A stretch of DNA of 24,455 nucleotides from JBBDRX01 sp040905245 (lineage in GTDB: Bacteria > Bacteroidota > Rhodothermia > Balneolales > Balneolaceae): the NCBI GenBank assembly GCA_040905245.1, contig JBBDRX010000089.1:1-24455 (forward strand), in the 5' to 3' direction. This document shows, piece by piece, positions 15,472-23,181 of this stretch (within the stretch, counting starts at the first letter, position 1; every line of letters begins with the position of its first letter). Below the pieces are notes generated by a model. The model had not been told where the DNA came from and made no database searches. It was given only the letters and a program-made list of their open reading frames with translations. The translations under genes were made by a program, and so were the position numbers.

Positions 15472-16119
15472 TCAGGGGGTGATAAGGGTTGTCCCCTTTG
15501 TAGATGGATAGTCTGCAAAACGGCCGGTGGTCAAGAGTCTCAATGGAAAGGAAACGCCGTGGAATTCGGACGGGACAGGTGATTCGGAGAAGGTCTCTTC
15601 GAGTTCGGCCCAACGGATCGTTTCGGGCATCTCCTTCTGTATGATTTCATCGGAATCGTTCATGCTGAACAGGATGACATCGCGAATTTGCAACTGTTTC
15701 TGAAGCAGGGCTACCAACTCTGGAAGTTTCAGGACCCCCGGTTCATCCCGTCCGGGTACGAATGCCAGGCTCGAAAGGAGAATGTGAGGGGTATCCGGAA
15801 GCCGGAGGAGGTGATTGGTATCCAGTTGTGTACTCTCCTCTTCCATTCGAATCAGGGAACGCTGGTGACCGTTCAGGCCAATTGCCGACACACCGTAATC
15901 GGCGAGCAGAGCTATGAGCCTGTGATTCAGATCCCGGATCGATCGGACAGTTGCCTCTTCCCGCATCATTCCGCTCTGGAGAAGACGCTCTGTGTAGGCA
16001 CTGTCGCCATGAATAATCACTCCACGGGCAGTCTGCTGGCTCGACAAAGAGCGGGCAAAGGAAGACAGAAACATTCCATTGTCGAGGTGTTCATAGTCGA
16101 TGACTGCAATGTAGTCCAT
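15472..16119 (-). CDS. Degenerate amino-acid-kinase-fold protein (acetylglutamate kinase-like)
   Basis: The 215-aa product resembles N-acetylglutamate kinase (ArgB, about 258-300 aa) in order and spacing. ARGVIIHGDSAY stands where ArgB has VIVHGGG. LNHRLIALLADYGVSAIGLNGHQRSLIR matches the LA..GI.AVGL.G.D region. PHILLSSLAFVPGRDEPGVLKL matches PV(V/I)SS(I)G....G...N. RDVILFSMNDSDE matches LI(L)LSDV.GI. Key residues are missing: no Lys-Gly-Gly near the N-terminus (it reads IAVIDYEHLDNG), no complete glycine-rich HGGG, and no GGM..K near the C-terminus. It is therefore probably not an active kinase. Fold assignment is by eye and moderately sure; the function is unknown. It lies 69 bases downstream of the penicillin-acylase gene on the same strand, with no arg genes beside it. 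Confidence 0.6.
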   Translation of the reverse strand: MDYIAVIDYEHLDNGMFLSSFARSLSSQQTARGVIIHGDSAYTERLLQSGMMREEATVRSIRDLNHRLIALLADYGVSAIGLNGHQRSLIRMEEESTQLDTNHLLRLPDTPHILLSSLAFVPGRDEPGVLKLPELVALLQKQLQIRDVILFSMNDSDEIIQKEMPETIRWAELEETFSESPVPSEFHGVSFPLRLLTTGRFADYPSTKGTTLITP

Positions 16120-16188
16120 AAAAGCGGATTCGTATTGGTGATTATGTGATTTGTCCGGAAGAGCGTTCAGGTTAACCTGTACAGAGTT

Positions 16189-18645
16189 CTACTCAATGTC
16201 GGAAGATTTCGGGATCAGCTTCATGGTCTGGTAGCTGGCTTCCCGGAAGAAGGTACTGTCCTGATACATGAATCGGTAGTTGCCGTTCAGCCAAAGTTCC
16301 GTTTGATCTCCGTAGAATTCTGACAAGGGATTTCCGGACTGTCCCGTGGGGAGAATTGTGTAGCTGCGTTCGGGAGACGCCATGTCCACAACTCGCCGGA
16401 CAGAAGGGCCCTGAACCATGTCAAACGGCTGATCCCAGTTATACTGTCCCTTGTTGATACTCATTGCATGACCGGGAACGGGATAGGGTCCCTTTTTCAT
16501 GATGTTGTTTACGATCAGCTTCAGTATAGCGGGAGCCTCGTCACGTTTCGCCACCTCTCCAAAAAGCGGGGGGTTGAGCGTTAACGTGTGTACATCTCCC
16601 CAGCGCCAGTTGATAGGTTCGTTCCCATAGGTCTCAGAAAGCCATTCAATAGCTTTCTGCATACTCCGACGAATGATATCGTCCCGGGATTCCGTCTCGG
16701 GTGTATTGGCGTTATCGAAGAGAAAGCTGTCACTCTGCAGTAGGCGAGTCATAATTTTTACGGCGACCCGTTGTGTTTTAACCAGTCCCCGGTAGGCTGT
16801 ATCGCCCACATCGTCTCTGAGTGTCAGCTCGGTGAATTTCAGAAAAAAAGTATCCAGGAGGGTGGCTGCAGTCGATTCGGGATCGTACTGAAAGTTCCAG
16901 TTCTCCAGGTAGGGCAGGATTTCGGAAAAATCATAGGGGGCCGGTGATTCCCGTAGTATTGGTAAAATGCGTTCTGTCAGATCACGTGCATGGGGAGAGA
17001 ACGTATCCAGTTGAAGCTGCTGGAATTGTTCGGCTTGTAGAGTGTCTGCTGCAGAAAGGGTCGCCAGAATACGGTCGATTCTGGAGTTCGGTTCCCAGAA
17101 GTGGCTGATGTAATGCGGGTAGTTCTCTCCATGAGGAGGGTTGTTGGCATTGGCGACCACTCCGGACTCGGGATTGACCGTGGATGGTAGCTCATCGTAA
17201 GGAATCCAGCCCTGCCAGTCGTATGTCGGATCCCACCCGTGTCGAAAATCCAGTGGATTGTATCTTCGAATGGGCAACCCGGCTGCACTGAAAAGGGCAA
17301 TATTGTTGTCACGATCTGCATAAAGGAAGTTTTGTCCGGGGGATTTGAACATCTTCAGTCCCTCCTGAAAATCTTCCATGGAGAGGGCCCAATTCATTCT
17401 GTACAAAGCTTCCACTTCATGGCTGACTTCGTGTCCGGTCCAGGCCAGGGAGAGGAGCAGGTTGTCGGTGAGTTCCTGTTCCGGAAAGATCTCTGATATA
17501 ACGGGGCCATGGCCAGTGGAACGGACCCGGTAGAGCTGGTCGTCTTTGCCATCTACACGAATAACTTCCTGCCGAATTCGAAATGGTTCAACCCGATGGC
17601 TGCCACCGGTGGTATCGGCGAGGTAGTGATCCGGACTGTCCGGACTTCCAATTTCGATGAAGAAGTCGGTATCGTCCGCCATCAAATTTGTCAGTGACCA
17701 GGAGATCCGGTCATTCTGTCCCAACACGACGACCGGTGCTCCCGGAATTGTGGTACCTGAGAGATTATTGCCATCCAGAGAAAGGTGGAGTTCGAACCAG
17801 TTCCCCGGAATGGAGAGGCTCATGTGAGGATCACCGGCAAGAATGGGGTATCCGGTGTCTGTGCGGGCTCCGGATACCGCCCAGGCGTTGCTTCCTGGTG
17901 TGCTTCCGGACCGCTGCATCGATTCTCGTATCTGCAACTCTCTGTCGAGCAGTTTCAAACCGTTTTTGTAGAGTTTACGCCGGGTTACAGATGCAAGGCC
18001 GTCCGGATTGGTGTATCGGCCCGGATAGAGCTCTTCCACTATACCTGCCGGCAGGGTTTCATGAAGGTAGCCGTAGGCCATTTTACTCCACCAGCTTACG
18101 TTCATATCCCAGGCCATCAGCCTTGAGATGGCAAGGGTGTTTGTCGGGGTCCATTCAATCGGCCGAACTCCTGTCAGGTCAAATTCCGGTGGCAGATTAC
18201 GGCTGTTCTGTTCCACATAATCATTGACTCCGCTGGAGTAGGCCTTCAGGATGGAGAGGATGTGATCGGAACTCTCCTGTTCTATCCGTTCAGCAGTTTC
18301 CCGGAATCCAAGGGTTCGGTGGTATCGATCCACCGGCACCAATGCTTCTCCAAAAAACTCTGCAAACCGTCCATCGGCAGTCAACTGTGCAAGGGTCATC
18401 TGCCAGAGCCGCTCCTGTGCATGTACATAACCGACTGCATAATAGAGGTCCTGCTCTGTTTCTGCGTAGATGTGAGGAACACCAAAATAGTCCCAGTAGA
18501 TGTCTACAGGGTGGGAAATACCACTCAGTTCAATCGTGGCCCTGTAGTCCGGAAGCGGTTTGTAAAAGGTCCAGTAAAACGCAATCAGCGAAATGCCTGC
18601 GAGGAGGAGGAAGAGAAAGATTAGTGAGCGTAAAATGGAAGACAT
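16189..18645 (-). CDS. Penicillin acylase family protein (peptidase S45, Ntn hydrolase)
   Basis: This is an N-terminal-nucleophile hydrolase of the penicillin/acyl-homoserine-lactone acylase family, which cleaves amide bonds between acyl groups and amines after self-cleavage into alpha and beta chains. In 818 aa: a membrane-anchoring or signal helix at about 5-25; the alpha-chain hallmark DYFGVPHIYAETEQDLYYAVGYVHAQERLWQM, read in two overlapping parts at about 52-83; and the processing site PGSNAWAVSG, with nucleophile Ser252. AGDPHMSLSIPG follows, the usual family continuation. The length is typical. No Shine-Dalgarno sequence precedes the ATG; this start keeps the signal helix. The substrate cannot be told from sequence: family members include beta-lactam acylases and quorum-signal acylases. 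The degenerate kinase-like gene follows on the same strand; hisN is divergent. Confidence 0.92.
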   Translation of the reverse strand: MSSILRSLIFLFLLLAGISLIAFYWTFYKPLPDYRATIELSGISHPVDIYWDYFGVPHIYAETEQDLYYAVGYVHAQERLWQMTLAQLTADGRFAEFFGEALVPVDRYHRTLGFRETAERIEQESSDHILSILKAYSSGVNDYVEQNSRNLPPEFDLTGVRPIEWTPTNTLAISRLMAWDMNVSWWSKMAYGYLHETLPAGIVEELYPGRYTNPDGLASVTRRKLYKNGLKLLDRELQIRESMQRSGSTPGSNAWAVSGARTDTGYPILAGDPHMSLSIPGNWFELHLSLDGNNLSGTTIPGAPVVVLGQNDRISWSLTNLMADDTDFFIEIGSPDSPDHYLADTTGGSHRVEPFRIRQEVIRVDGKDDQLYRVRSTGHGPVISEIFPEQELTDNLLLSLAWTGHEVSHEVEALYRMNWALSMEDFQEGLKMFKSPGQNFLYADRDNNIALFSAAGLPIRRYNPLDFRHGWDPTYDWQGWIPYDELPSTVNPESGVVANANNPPHGENYPHYISHFWEPNSRIDRILATLSAADTLQAEQFQQLQLDTFSPHARDLTERILPILRESPAPYDFSEILPYLENWNFQYDPESTAATLLDTFFLKFTELTLRDDVGDTAYRGLVKTQRVAVKIMTRLLQSDSFLFDNANTPETESRDDIIRRSMQKAIEWLSETYGNEPINWRWGDVHTLTLNPPLFGEVAKRDEAPAILKLIVNNIMKKGPYPVPGHAMSINKGQYNWDQPFDMVQGPSVRRVVDMASPERSYTILPTGQSGNPLSEFYGDQTELWLNGNYRFMYQDSTFFREASYQTMKLIPKSSDIE

Positions 18646-18807
18646 GGGGCCGATTGTGTGCGAAATCCTGTAGGTGCAAAAAGATTGAAAAATCCGTGGA
18701 AAATAGATAGTAAAACATTGTCGGGTTTCTGTGTAATTTTTCTGTGAAACACAACCTCAAATGGTATCTTACCCTCAATTTTCAGAAGGTTCTATTTACG
18801 GGTTTTT

Positions 18808-19599
18808 ATGGATACTCAACTTTCAGAGACACAATTGCTATCACTGCGCAAGGCAGCCGAATCTGTTGCCAGGCTCGGTGGAAATTCCACACTTAAATTT
18901 TTCAGGAAACGATTTCAACTGGAGTTCAAAAAGGACGATTCTCCTGTCACTGATGCAGACCGGGGTGCGGAGCAGATCATGCGGGAGGCGATTTCCGAAC
19001 AGTTTCCAGAGCACGGAATCATCGGTGAGGAGTTTGGCGAGGATGGGGCCGGCCGGGAGATTGTCTGGGTGCTGGACCCGATTGATGGAACACAATCGTT
19101 TATTCATGGTATCCCTTTCTACACGACACTGATCGGGATTCTGATTAATGGCCGCCCGGAAGTGGGCGTGATCTATGCGCCGGCTCTGGACGAAATGGTG
19201 GTGGCGGCAACCGGCACCGGAACATTGTTGAACGGTCGGGCCTGTAGTGTCCGGGATTGCAATGATCTCTCCCAGGCAACGTTTCTTACAACAGATACCG
19301 TTCATGTTCATTCTCATAGTTTTCGGCAGCCGTATGAAGAGATTGTTTCCCGGTCCCGGCTTCACCGCACCTGGGGAGATGCTTACGGTCATTTGATGGT
19401 TGCAACTGGCCGGGCCGACCTGATGTTCGACCCCGTTCTGAGTATCTGGGATGCAGCAGCGCTGCTGCCTGTGGTTACTGAGGCGGGTGGACACTTCAGT
19501 GATGTTTATGGCGAGGAGACGATCCAAACAGGAAATGCAATTTCATGTTCGAAGGGAATTCGGGATCACGTGTTGAATGTTTTTAATCGGACGCGTTAG
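18808..19599 (+). CDS. hisN: Histidinol-phosphatase, inositol-monophosphatase type
   Basis: HisN-type enzymes remove phosphate from L-histidinol phosphate, the penultimate stage of histidine synthesis, in the cytoplasm with magnesium. The 263-aa protein carries the IMPase metal ligands: Glu74-Glu75 in GEEFG, Asp90 and Asp93 in LDPIDGTQSF, and Asp215 in IWDAAALLPVVTEAGG. DPIDGTQSFIHGIPFYTTLIG and HRTWGDAYGHLMVATGRADLMFDP are characteristic of the HisN branch rather than of inositol monophosphatase or CysQ. No other his gene is nearby, so the assignment rests on sequence. The ATG at 18808 gives a full-length product. The next gene starts nine bases after the stop. Nothing convincing as a promoter was identified in the 162-base divergent gap. 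Confidence 0.87.
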   Translation: MDTQLSETQLLSLRKAAESVARLGGNSTLKFFRKRFQLEFKKDDSPVTDADRGAEQIMREAISEQFPEHGIIGEEFGEDGAGREIVWVLDPIDGTQSFIHGIPFYTTLIGILINGRPEVGVIYAPALDEMVVAATGTGTLLNGRACSVRDCNDLSQATFLTTDTVHVHSHSFRQPYEEIVSRSRLHRTWGDAYGHLMVATGRADLMFDPVLSIWDAAALLPVVTEAGGHFSDVYGEETIQTGNAISCSKGIRDHVLNVFNRTR

Positions 19600-19608
19600 G
19601 CGACAAAT

Positions 19609-21975
19609 ATGATCAGATACAGACCCACTCTTTTTTTGGCACTGCTCTATTTATTGGCACTACCCGACATGTTGTCGGCTCAGCGGCTGGACTACGATGA
19701 GTTCCCGCAGATGAATGCAGACTATATTCACATGGAACTGCGTATGGAGGTGGAGGAAGAACCTCTTCTTGTCCGGGGCGAAGTGCTCTATACGCTGCAG
19801 CTGCTTCGGGATGGCATTGAGGAGATCCGGCTGGACGCAATCCGCATGGATATTGAATCGGTCGAGTGGAATGGAGAACCGGTCGAGTTTCGAATCGAAG
19901 ATGATCGGCTTCACATTGAGCTGACAGGTAACGACCGCTCTGCAAGAGATCACCGACTGGGTATTCGATATGTGGCTGAACCCACATTTGGTGTTCATGT
20001 CTCGGAGTCGGGAGTGATTTGGTCCTCGACCCTTCCGACATCTGTCCGCCACTGGCTGCCGGTGTCGGACCACCCTCGAAATCGTTTTACAACAGATGTA
20101 ACCCTTCTGATCCCGACAGGCCGGGAAGGTATTTTTAGTGGAGTTCCGGGAGAAGAGAGTGCCGAATCGGTCGATCTGAAGCGAGCCCAGTTCTATTCGG
20201 ATTCGGAGATTCCGGCTTCTTCCCTTGCGTTTGCTGTAGGTGGATTCGATCGGAGGCAGATCAGCTCCGGTCGCCATCGGATTGATCTCTACTCTGAAGA
20301 GGGTGTGCTGGGCGAAGAGGAGGCAGTCTCCCTTCTCGAGTCTTCAAGAGATTTGTTGAATAGCTCCGCTGAGCTCTTTCGCTCGGCCTACTATTCCCGA
20401 ACGTTGAGCCTGGTCGTTTTGCAGGACGACCGATGGGAACAAAAGTCGTATGGAGCCGGTGTTGTCTTTGGGTATTCGCGCTTGCCAAATCTGAATAACC
20501 AGGTTGCTTCCGGTATCATTGGACAGTGGATCGGTGTACAACTGCAGGAGGAGCGATGGAAAGATGCGTCAGCGGTATTGTTACTCCAGTCTCTGGTCAT
20601 GGATCACCTGAATTTGGAACGTACAGACCGGGAAGAGCTTTCTGACGGGATGAAGACACCACCCCGGGAGTCTCTTTATCATGTGTTTTCACTGGAAGCA
20701 CGTGAAAACTGGCTGGATTTCATTCAGGCTGAACCCGGAGTTTTTTATCGTTCATATTTTCAGGAGAACTCCGGCTCTTTACTGTCAGAGCTGCCGGAGG
20801 TAACCAACTGGTACGATTTTGCTTCGTGGGTCTATGAAGAGTCGGGAATCCCGATGATGAACTCTCCGAAAGTGTCTGCCCCGGAGACGGAACAGCAGGA
20901 GCCCTCGGTTTCCCGTTATCGTGTAACGTATAACCTGAATGAAGAGGAGGGGACGCTTGAGCTCTATTTTCATACAGAATCCAGTCCGGTGGAAGATCTG
21001 GTTACGGTAACTGCGGTAGAAGTAACCCGTGAGGGGAGACGTGAACGTGAACTGACGTTTACAGGAGCAAGTGACCAGATTGTGATTCAGGAGAGTCAGA
21101 ACCTGGAAAATCTGATCCTTCGGGTCGAAGGGCGGGAAGATCTCACTCTCATTGTCGAAAAACCGTTCCGGTTCTGGATTCATCAACTCAGAAGTGAAGA
21201 GGATCCCGGCCTACGTGTCGAAGCGGCAACGGCACTTGGAGAATTCGAAGAAAATCCGGATCTGCAGCTGGCTCTGCTTGATATACTGGATCAGGAGACC
21301 GATTCGCAGGTTCAGGCAGAGATGGTTCGGTCCCTTGCGAGTATCACTTCTGGAGCTTCCGGAACCGAGCAGCTTTTCCGACAGCGCTATTCAAATGACC
21401 TGGAGACGGATCTGCAACTGGCCCTGCTCGAAGCATATGGGAATTATACCGGAAGTGAATCGGTCATCGGTCAGCTTCGGAGTACCATTCTGAATGCATC
21501 CGGGAGAACAGTTCAGATACAGGCTGTAAGGTCATTGGCTCGTGTCACGGAGCCCGAACGGTTTGTGGAGATGGCCAGTGGGCTTTTCGAGCGTGAATCT
21601 GTCTATCCGGCAGTATCTTCGATTCTTGAAGAGCTTTCCGAAATCGACCCGGAGCACGGAGTAGAGGCCGCTTCCAGGTTTGTCAAATCGGGATATCCGT
21701 TTTATTTGCGGTCCGAAGCTCTCGATTATCTGATGGAGCAGGATTCGTCTGCTGAGAACTGGCAAAATCGGGTAGAGCAGCTGTCGGCCGACAGAGATCC
21801 CCGAATACGCTGCAAGGTCCTTGAGGGGTTACAGTACCTTACCGACAATCAAAGAGAGATGATGGCCGAAGAGCGTCTCATTGAGGAGTATGACGAACGT
21901 GTACTGTTTAAAATCCGCCAGATAACAGGGGAACAACCTGTGGAGGAGGTACAGGGAGAAGAGAGTTCGAGCTGA
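19609..21975 (+). CDS. Secreted M1-aminopeptidase-like protein lacking the zinc site, with C-terminal HEAT repeats
   Basis: The 788-aa product begins with a signal peptide ending near LPDMLSAQ. Residues about 30-215 resemble the M1 peptidase N-terminal beta domain, with VRHWLPVSDHPRNRFTTDVTLL at the usual F-P-..-D-.P-..(K/R)A.F place and SSLAFAVGGF at the domain end. The catalytic region is recognisable but dead. Where M1 enzymes have HELAHQWFG, this reads SGIIGQWIG (301-309), so both His and the Glu are replaced. The later W..D is kept (Trp317, Asp319), but the third ligand Glu is Leu324. The GXMEN exopeptidase loop is also missing. Residues about 525-770 form helical HEAT-type repeats (LRVEAATALGEF, VQAEMVRSLASI, VQIQAVRSLARV). 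It starts nine bases after hisN. It is probably a non-enzymatic periplasmic or surface scaffold; the role is unknown. Confidence 0.8.
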   Translation: MIRYRPTLFLALLYLLALPDMLSAQRLDYDEFPQMNADYIHMELRMEVEEEPLLVRGEVLYTLQLLRDGIEEIRLDAIRMDIESVEWNGEPVEFRIEDDRLHIELTGNDRSARDHRLGIRYVAEPTFGVHVSESGVIWSSTLPTSVRHWLPVSDHPRNRFTTDVTLLIPTGREGIFSGVPGEESAESVDLKRAQFYSDSEIPASSLAFAVGGFDRRQISSGRHRIDLYSEEGVLGEEEAVSLLESSRDLLNSSAELFRSAYYSRTLSLVVLQDDRWEQKSYGAGVVFGYSRLPNLNNQVASGIIGQWIGVQLQEERWKDASAVLLLQSLVMDHLNLERTDREELSDGMKTPPRESLYHVFSLEARENWLDFIQAEPGVFYRSYFQENSGSLLSELPEVTNWYDFASWVYEESGIPMMNSPKVSAPETEQQEPSVSRYRVTYNLNEEEGTLELYFHTESSPVEDLVTVTAVEVTREGRRERELTFTGASDQIVIQESQNLENLILRVEGREDLTLIVEKPFRFWIHQLRSEEDPGLRVEAATALGEFEENPDLQLALLDILDQETDSQVQAEMVRSLASITSGASGTEQLFRQRYSNDLETDLQLALLEAYGNYTGSESVIGQLRSTILNASGRTVQIQAVRSLARVTEPERFVEMASGLFERESVYPAVSSILEELSEIDPEHGVEAASRFVKSGYPFYLRSEALDYLMEQDSSAENWQNRVEQLSADRDPRIRCKVLEGLQYLTDNQREMMAEERLIEEYDERVLFKIRQITGEQPVEEVQGEESSS

Positions 21976-22016
21976 ACTGTAAAAGCAGGTAGCAGGACAG
22001 GTTGAGGAAGTCATAT

Positions 22017-22039
22017 GGCTCCGGGGAATTCCCGGAGCC
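22017..22039. terminator. Strong hairpin between convergent genes
   Basis: GGCTCCGGG (22017-22025) and CCCGGAGCC (22031-22039) form a perfect GC-rich 9-bp stem with a GAATT loop. It lies 41 bases after the stop of the M1-like gene and 58 bases beyond the end of sucD on the other strand, so it may end transcription from both sides. No T-tract follows on either strand, so termination may need a factor. Confidence 0.55.
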
Positions 22040-22097
22040 GTTGACTCAATCAGATTGGTGGAAAAGTTGACATCCGTTGTCGGAAGAATCGGCAGAA

Positions 22098-22964
22098 TCA
22101 GAGAATGCCTTTGAGGGTTTCGCCAATGTCCGCAGGACTTTCCGAAACAGTAATTCCTGCATCTCTGAGGGCCCGCTTCTTGTCCTGTGCAGTTCCTTTC
22201 CCTCCGGAAATAATCGCGCCGGCATGACCCATCCGACGTCCGGGAGGTGCCGTACTTCCGGCGATAAAGGCGACAACCGGTTTGGTGACATACTCTTTGA
22301 TGTATGCAGCCGCTTCCTCTTCAGCAGATCCGCCGATCTCTCCAATCAAAACAATCGCTTCTGTGTCCGGATCGTCCTGAAACAGTTTTACAGCATCTGT
22401 GTGGTTGGTTCCGATAACGGGGTCTCCACCGATCCCGATGGCGGTACTTTGCCCGAGTCCTGCCTTGGTGAGCTGGTCCACAGCTTCGTAAGTCAGAGTT
22501 CCAGAACGAGAGATAAGCCCGACACTCCCCGGAGTAAAAATCATTCCGGGCATAATTCCCACTTTTGCTTCTCCAGGCGTAATGACGCCCGGGCAGTTGG
22601 GCCCGATCAATACAGATCCTCTGCTATTCACAATCTGTTTAGCGACAATCATATCCCGGACGGGAATCCCCTCGGTGATACAGATGATGACATCGATTCC
22701 GGCAAACGCTGCTTCCGAAATGGCATCTCCGGCAAACGGAGGGGGCACAAAGATCACGGAGGTGTTGGCTCCCTCTTTCTCGACAGCTTCTGCTACGGTG
22801 TTAAACACCGGCCGGTCCAAATGGCTTGTGCCTCCTTTTCCCGGTGTGACGCCACCGACTACGTTTGTACCGTACTCAATCATCTGTTCTGCATGGAAGG
22901 TACCTTCGCTGCCGGTGAAGCCCTGAACGACCAGACGTGTATTCTTGTCTACTAAAACACTCAT
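22098..22964 (-). CDS. sucD: Succinyl-CoA synthetase alpha subunit
   Basis: SucD binds CoA and carries the phosphohistidine in the TCA-cycle step that turns succinyl-CoA into succinate with ATP or GTP formation. From the ATG at 22964 the protein is 288 aa (E. coli 289), beginning MSVLVDKNTRLVVQGFTGSEGT, of which TGSEGT belongs to the CoA-binding N-terminal fold. IGPNCPGVITPGE and the phospho-His loop GRRMGHAGAIISGG (His247, E. coli His246) are intact. An in-frame ATG 26 codons upstream was rejected as start because family members begin at MSVLV. The beta subunit gene sucC is not adjacent in this window, so the partner must be encoded elsewhere. dnaG is divergent, 217 bases away. Confidence 0.96.
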   Translation of the reverse strand: MSVLVDKNTRLVVQGFTGSEGTFHAEQMIEYGTNVVGGVTPGKGGTSHLDRPVFNTVAEAVEKEGANTSVIFVPPPFAGDAISEAAFAGIDVIICITEGIPVRDMIVAKQIVNSRGSVLIGPNCPGVITPGEAKVGIMPGMIFTPGSVGLISRSGTLTYEAVDQLTKAGLGQSTAIGIGGDPVIGTNHTDAVKLFQDDPDTEAIVLIGEIGGSAEEEAAAYIKEYVTKPVVAFIAGSTAPPGRRMGHAGAIISGGKGTAQDKKRALRDAGITVSESPADIGETLKGIL

Positions 22965-23181
22965 GTATGAAATCGTTATTTGATAGAAGTTCGGTTGCGT
23001 TTTTTCCGGCAGGAATATACCACCATCTGTACCATTTGCCAAAGACTAGTTCCGTGAGCAGACGCCTGATAATCTGTCGAAATGGCCCGATATGCATTTA
23101 TGCGGAGGCAGGATACACTCCGCTGATTCACGAGTTTGCAGGGAGCATTGCCGATCCGTATCCATGCATATGAGTCGGTAA
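22965..23181. other. Divergent intergenic region between sucD and dnaG
   Basis: These 217 bases must hold both promoters, but no clear -35/-10 pair stands out by eye on either strand. An open frame on the plus strand (ATG at 22967, stop at 23171-23173, 68 codons) has no recognisable motif and no Shine-Dalgarno sequence, and is treated as chance. Confidence 0.4.

Noticed and set aside
22965..23042. N-terminal extension of SucD from an upstream in-frame ATG (start at 23042)
   Set aside because: The extra 26 residues have no family counterpart; SucD proteins begin at MSVLV, and that start gives 288 aa, the usual length.
22967..23173. 68-codon plus-strand frame between sucD and dnaG
   Set aside because: No Shine-Dalgarno sequence and no motif; it overlaps the region that must hold two divergent promoters and looks like a chance open frame.
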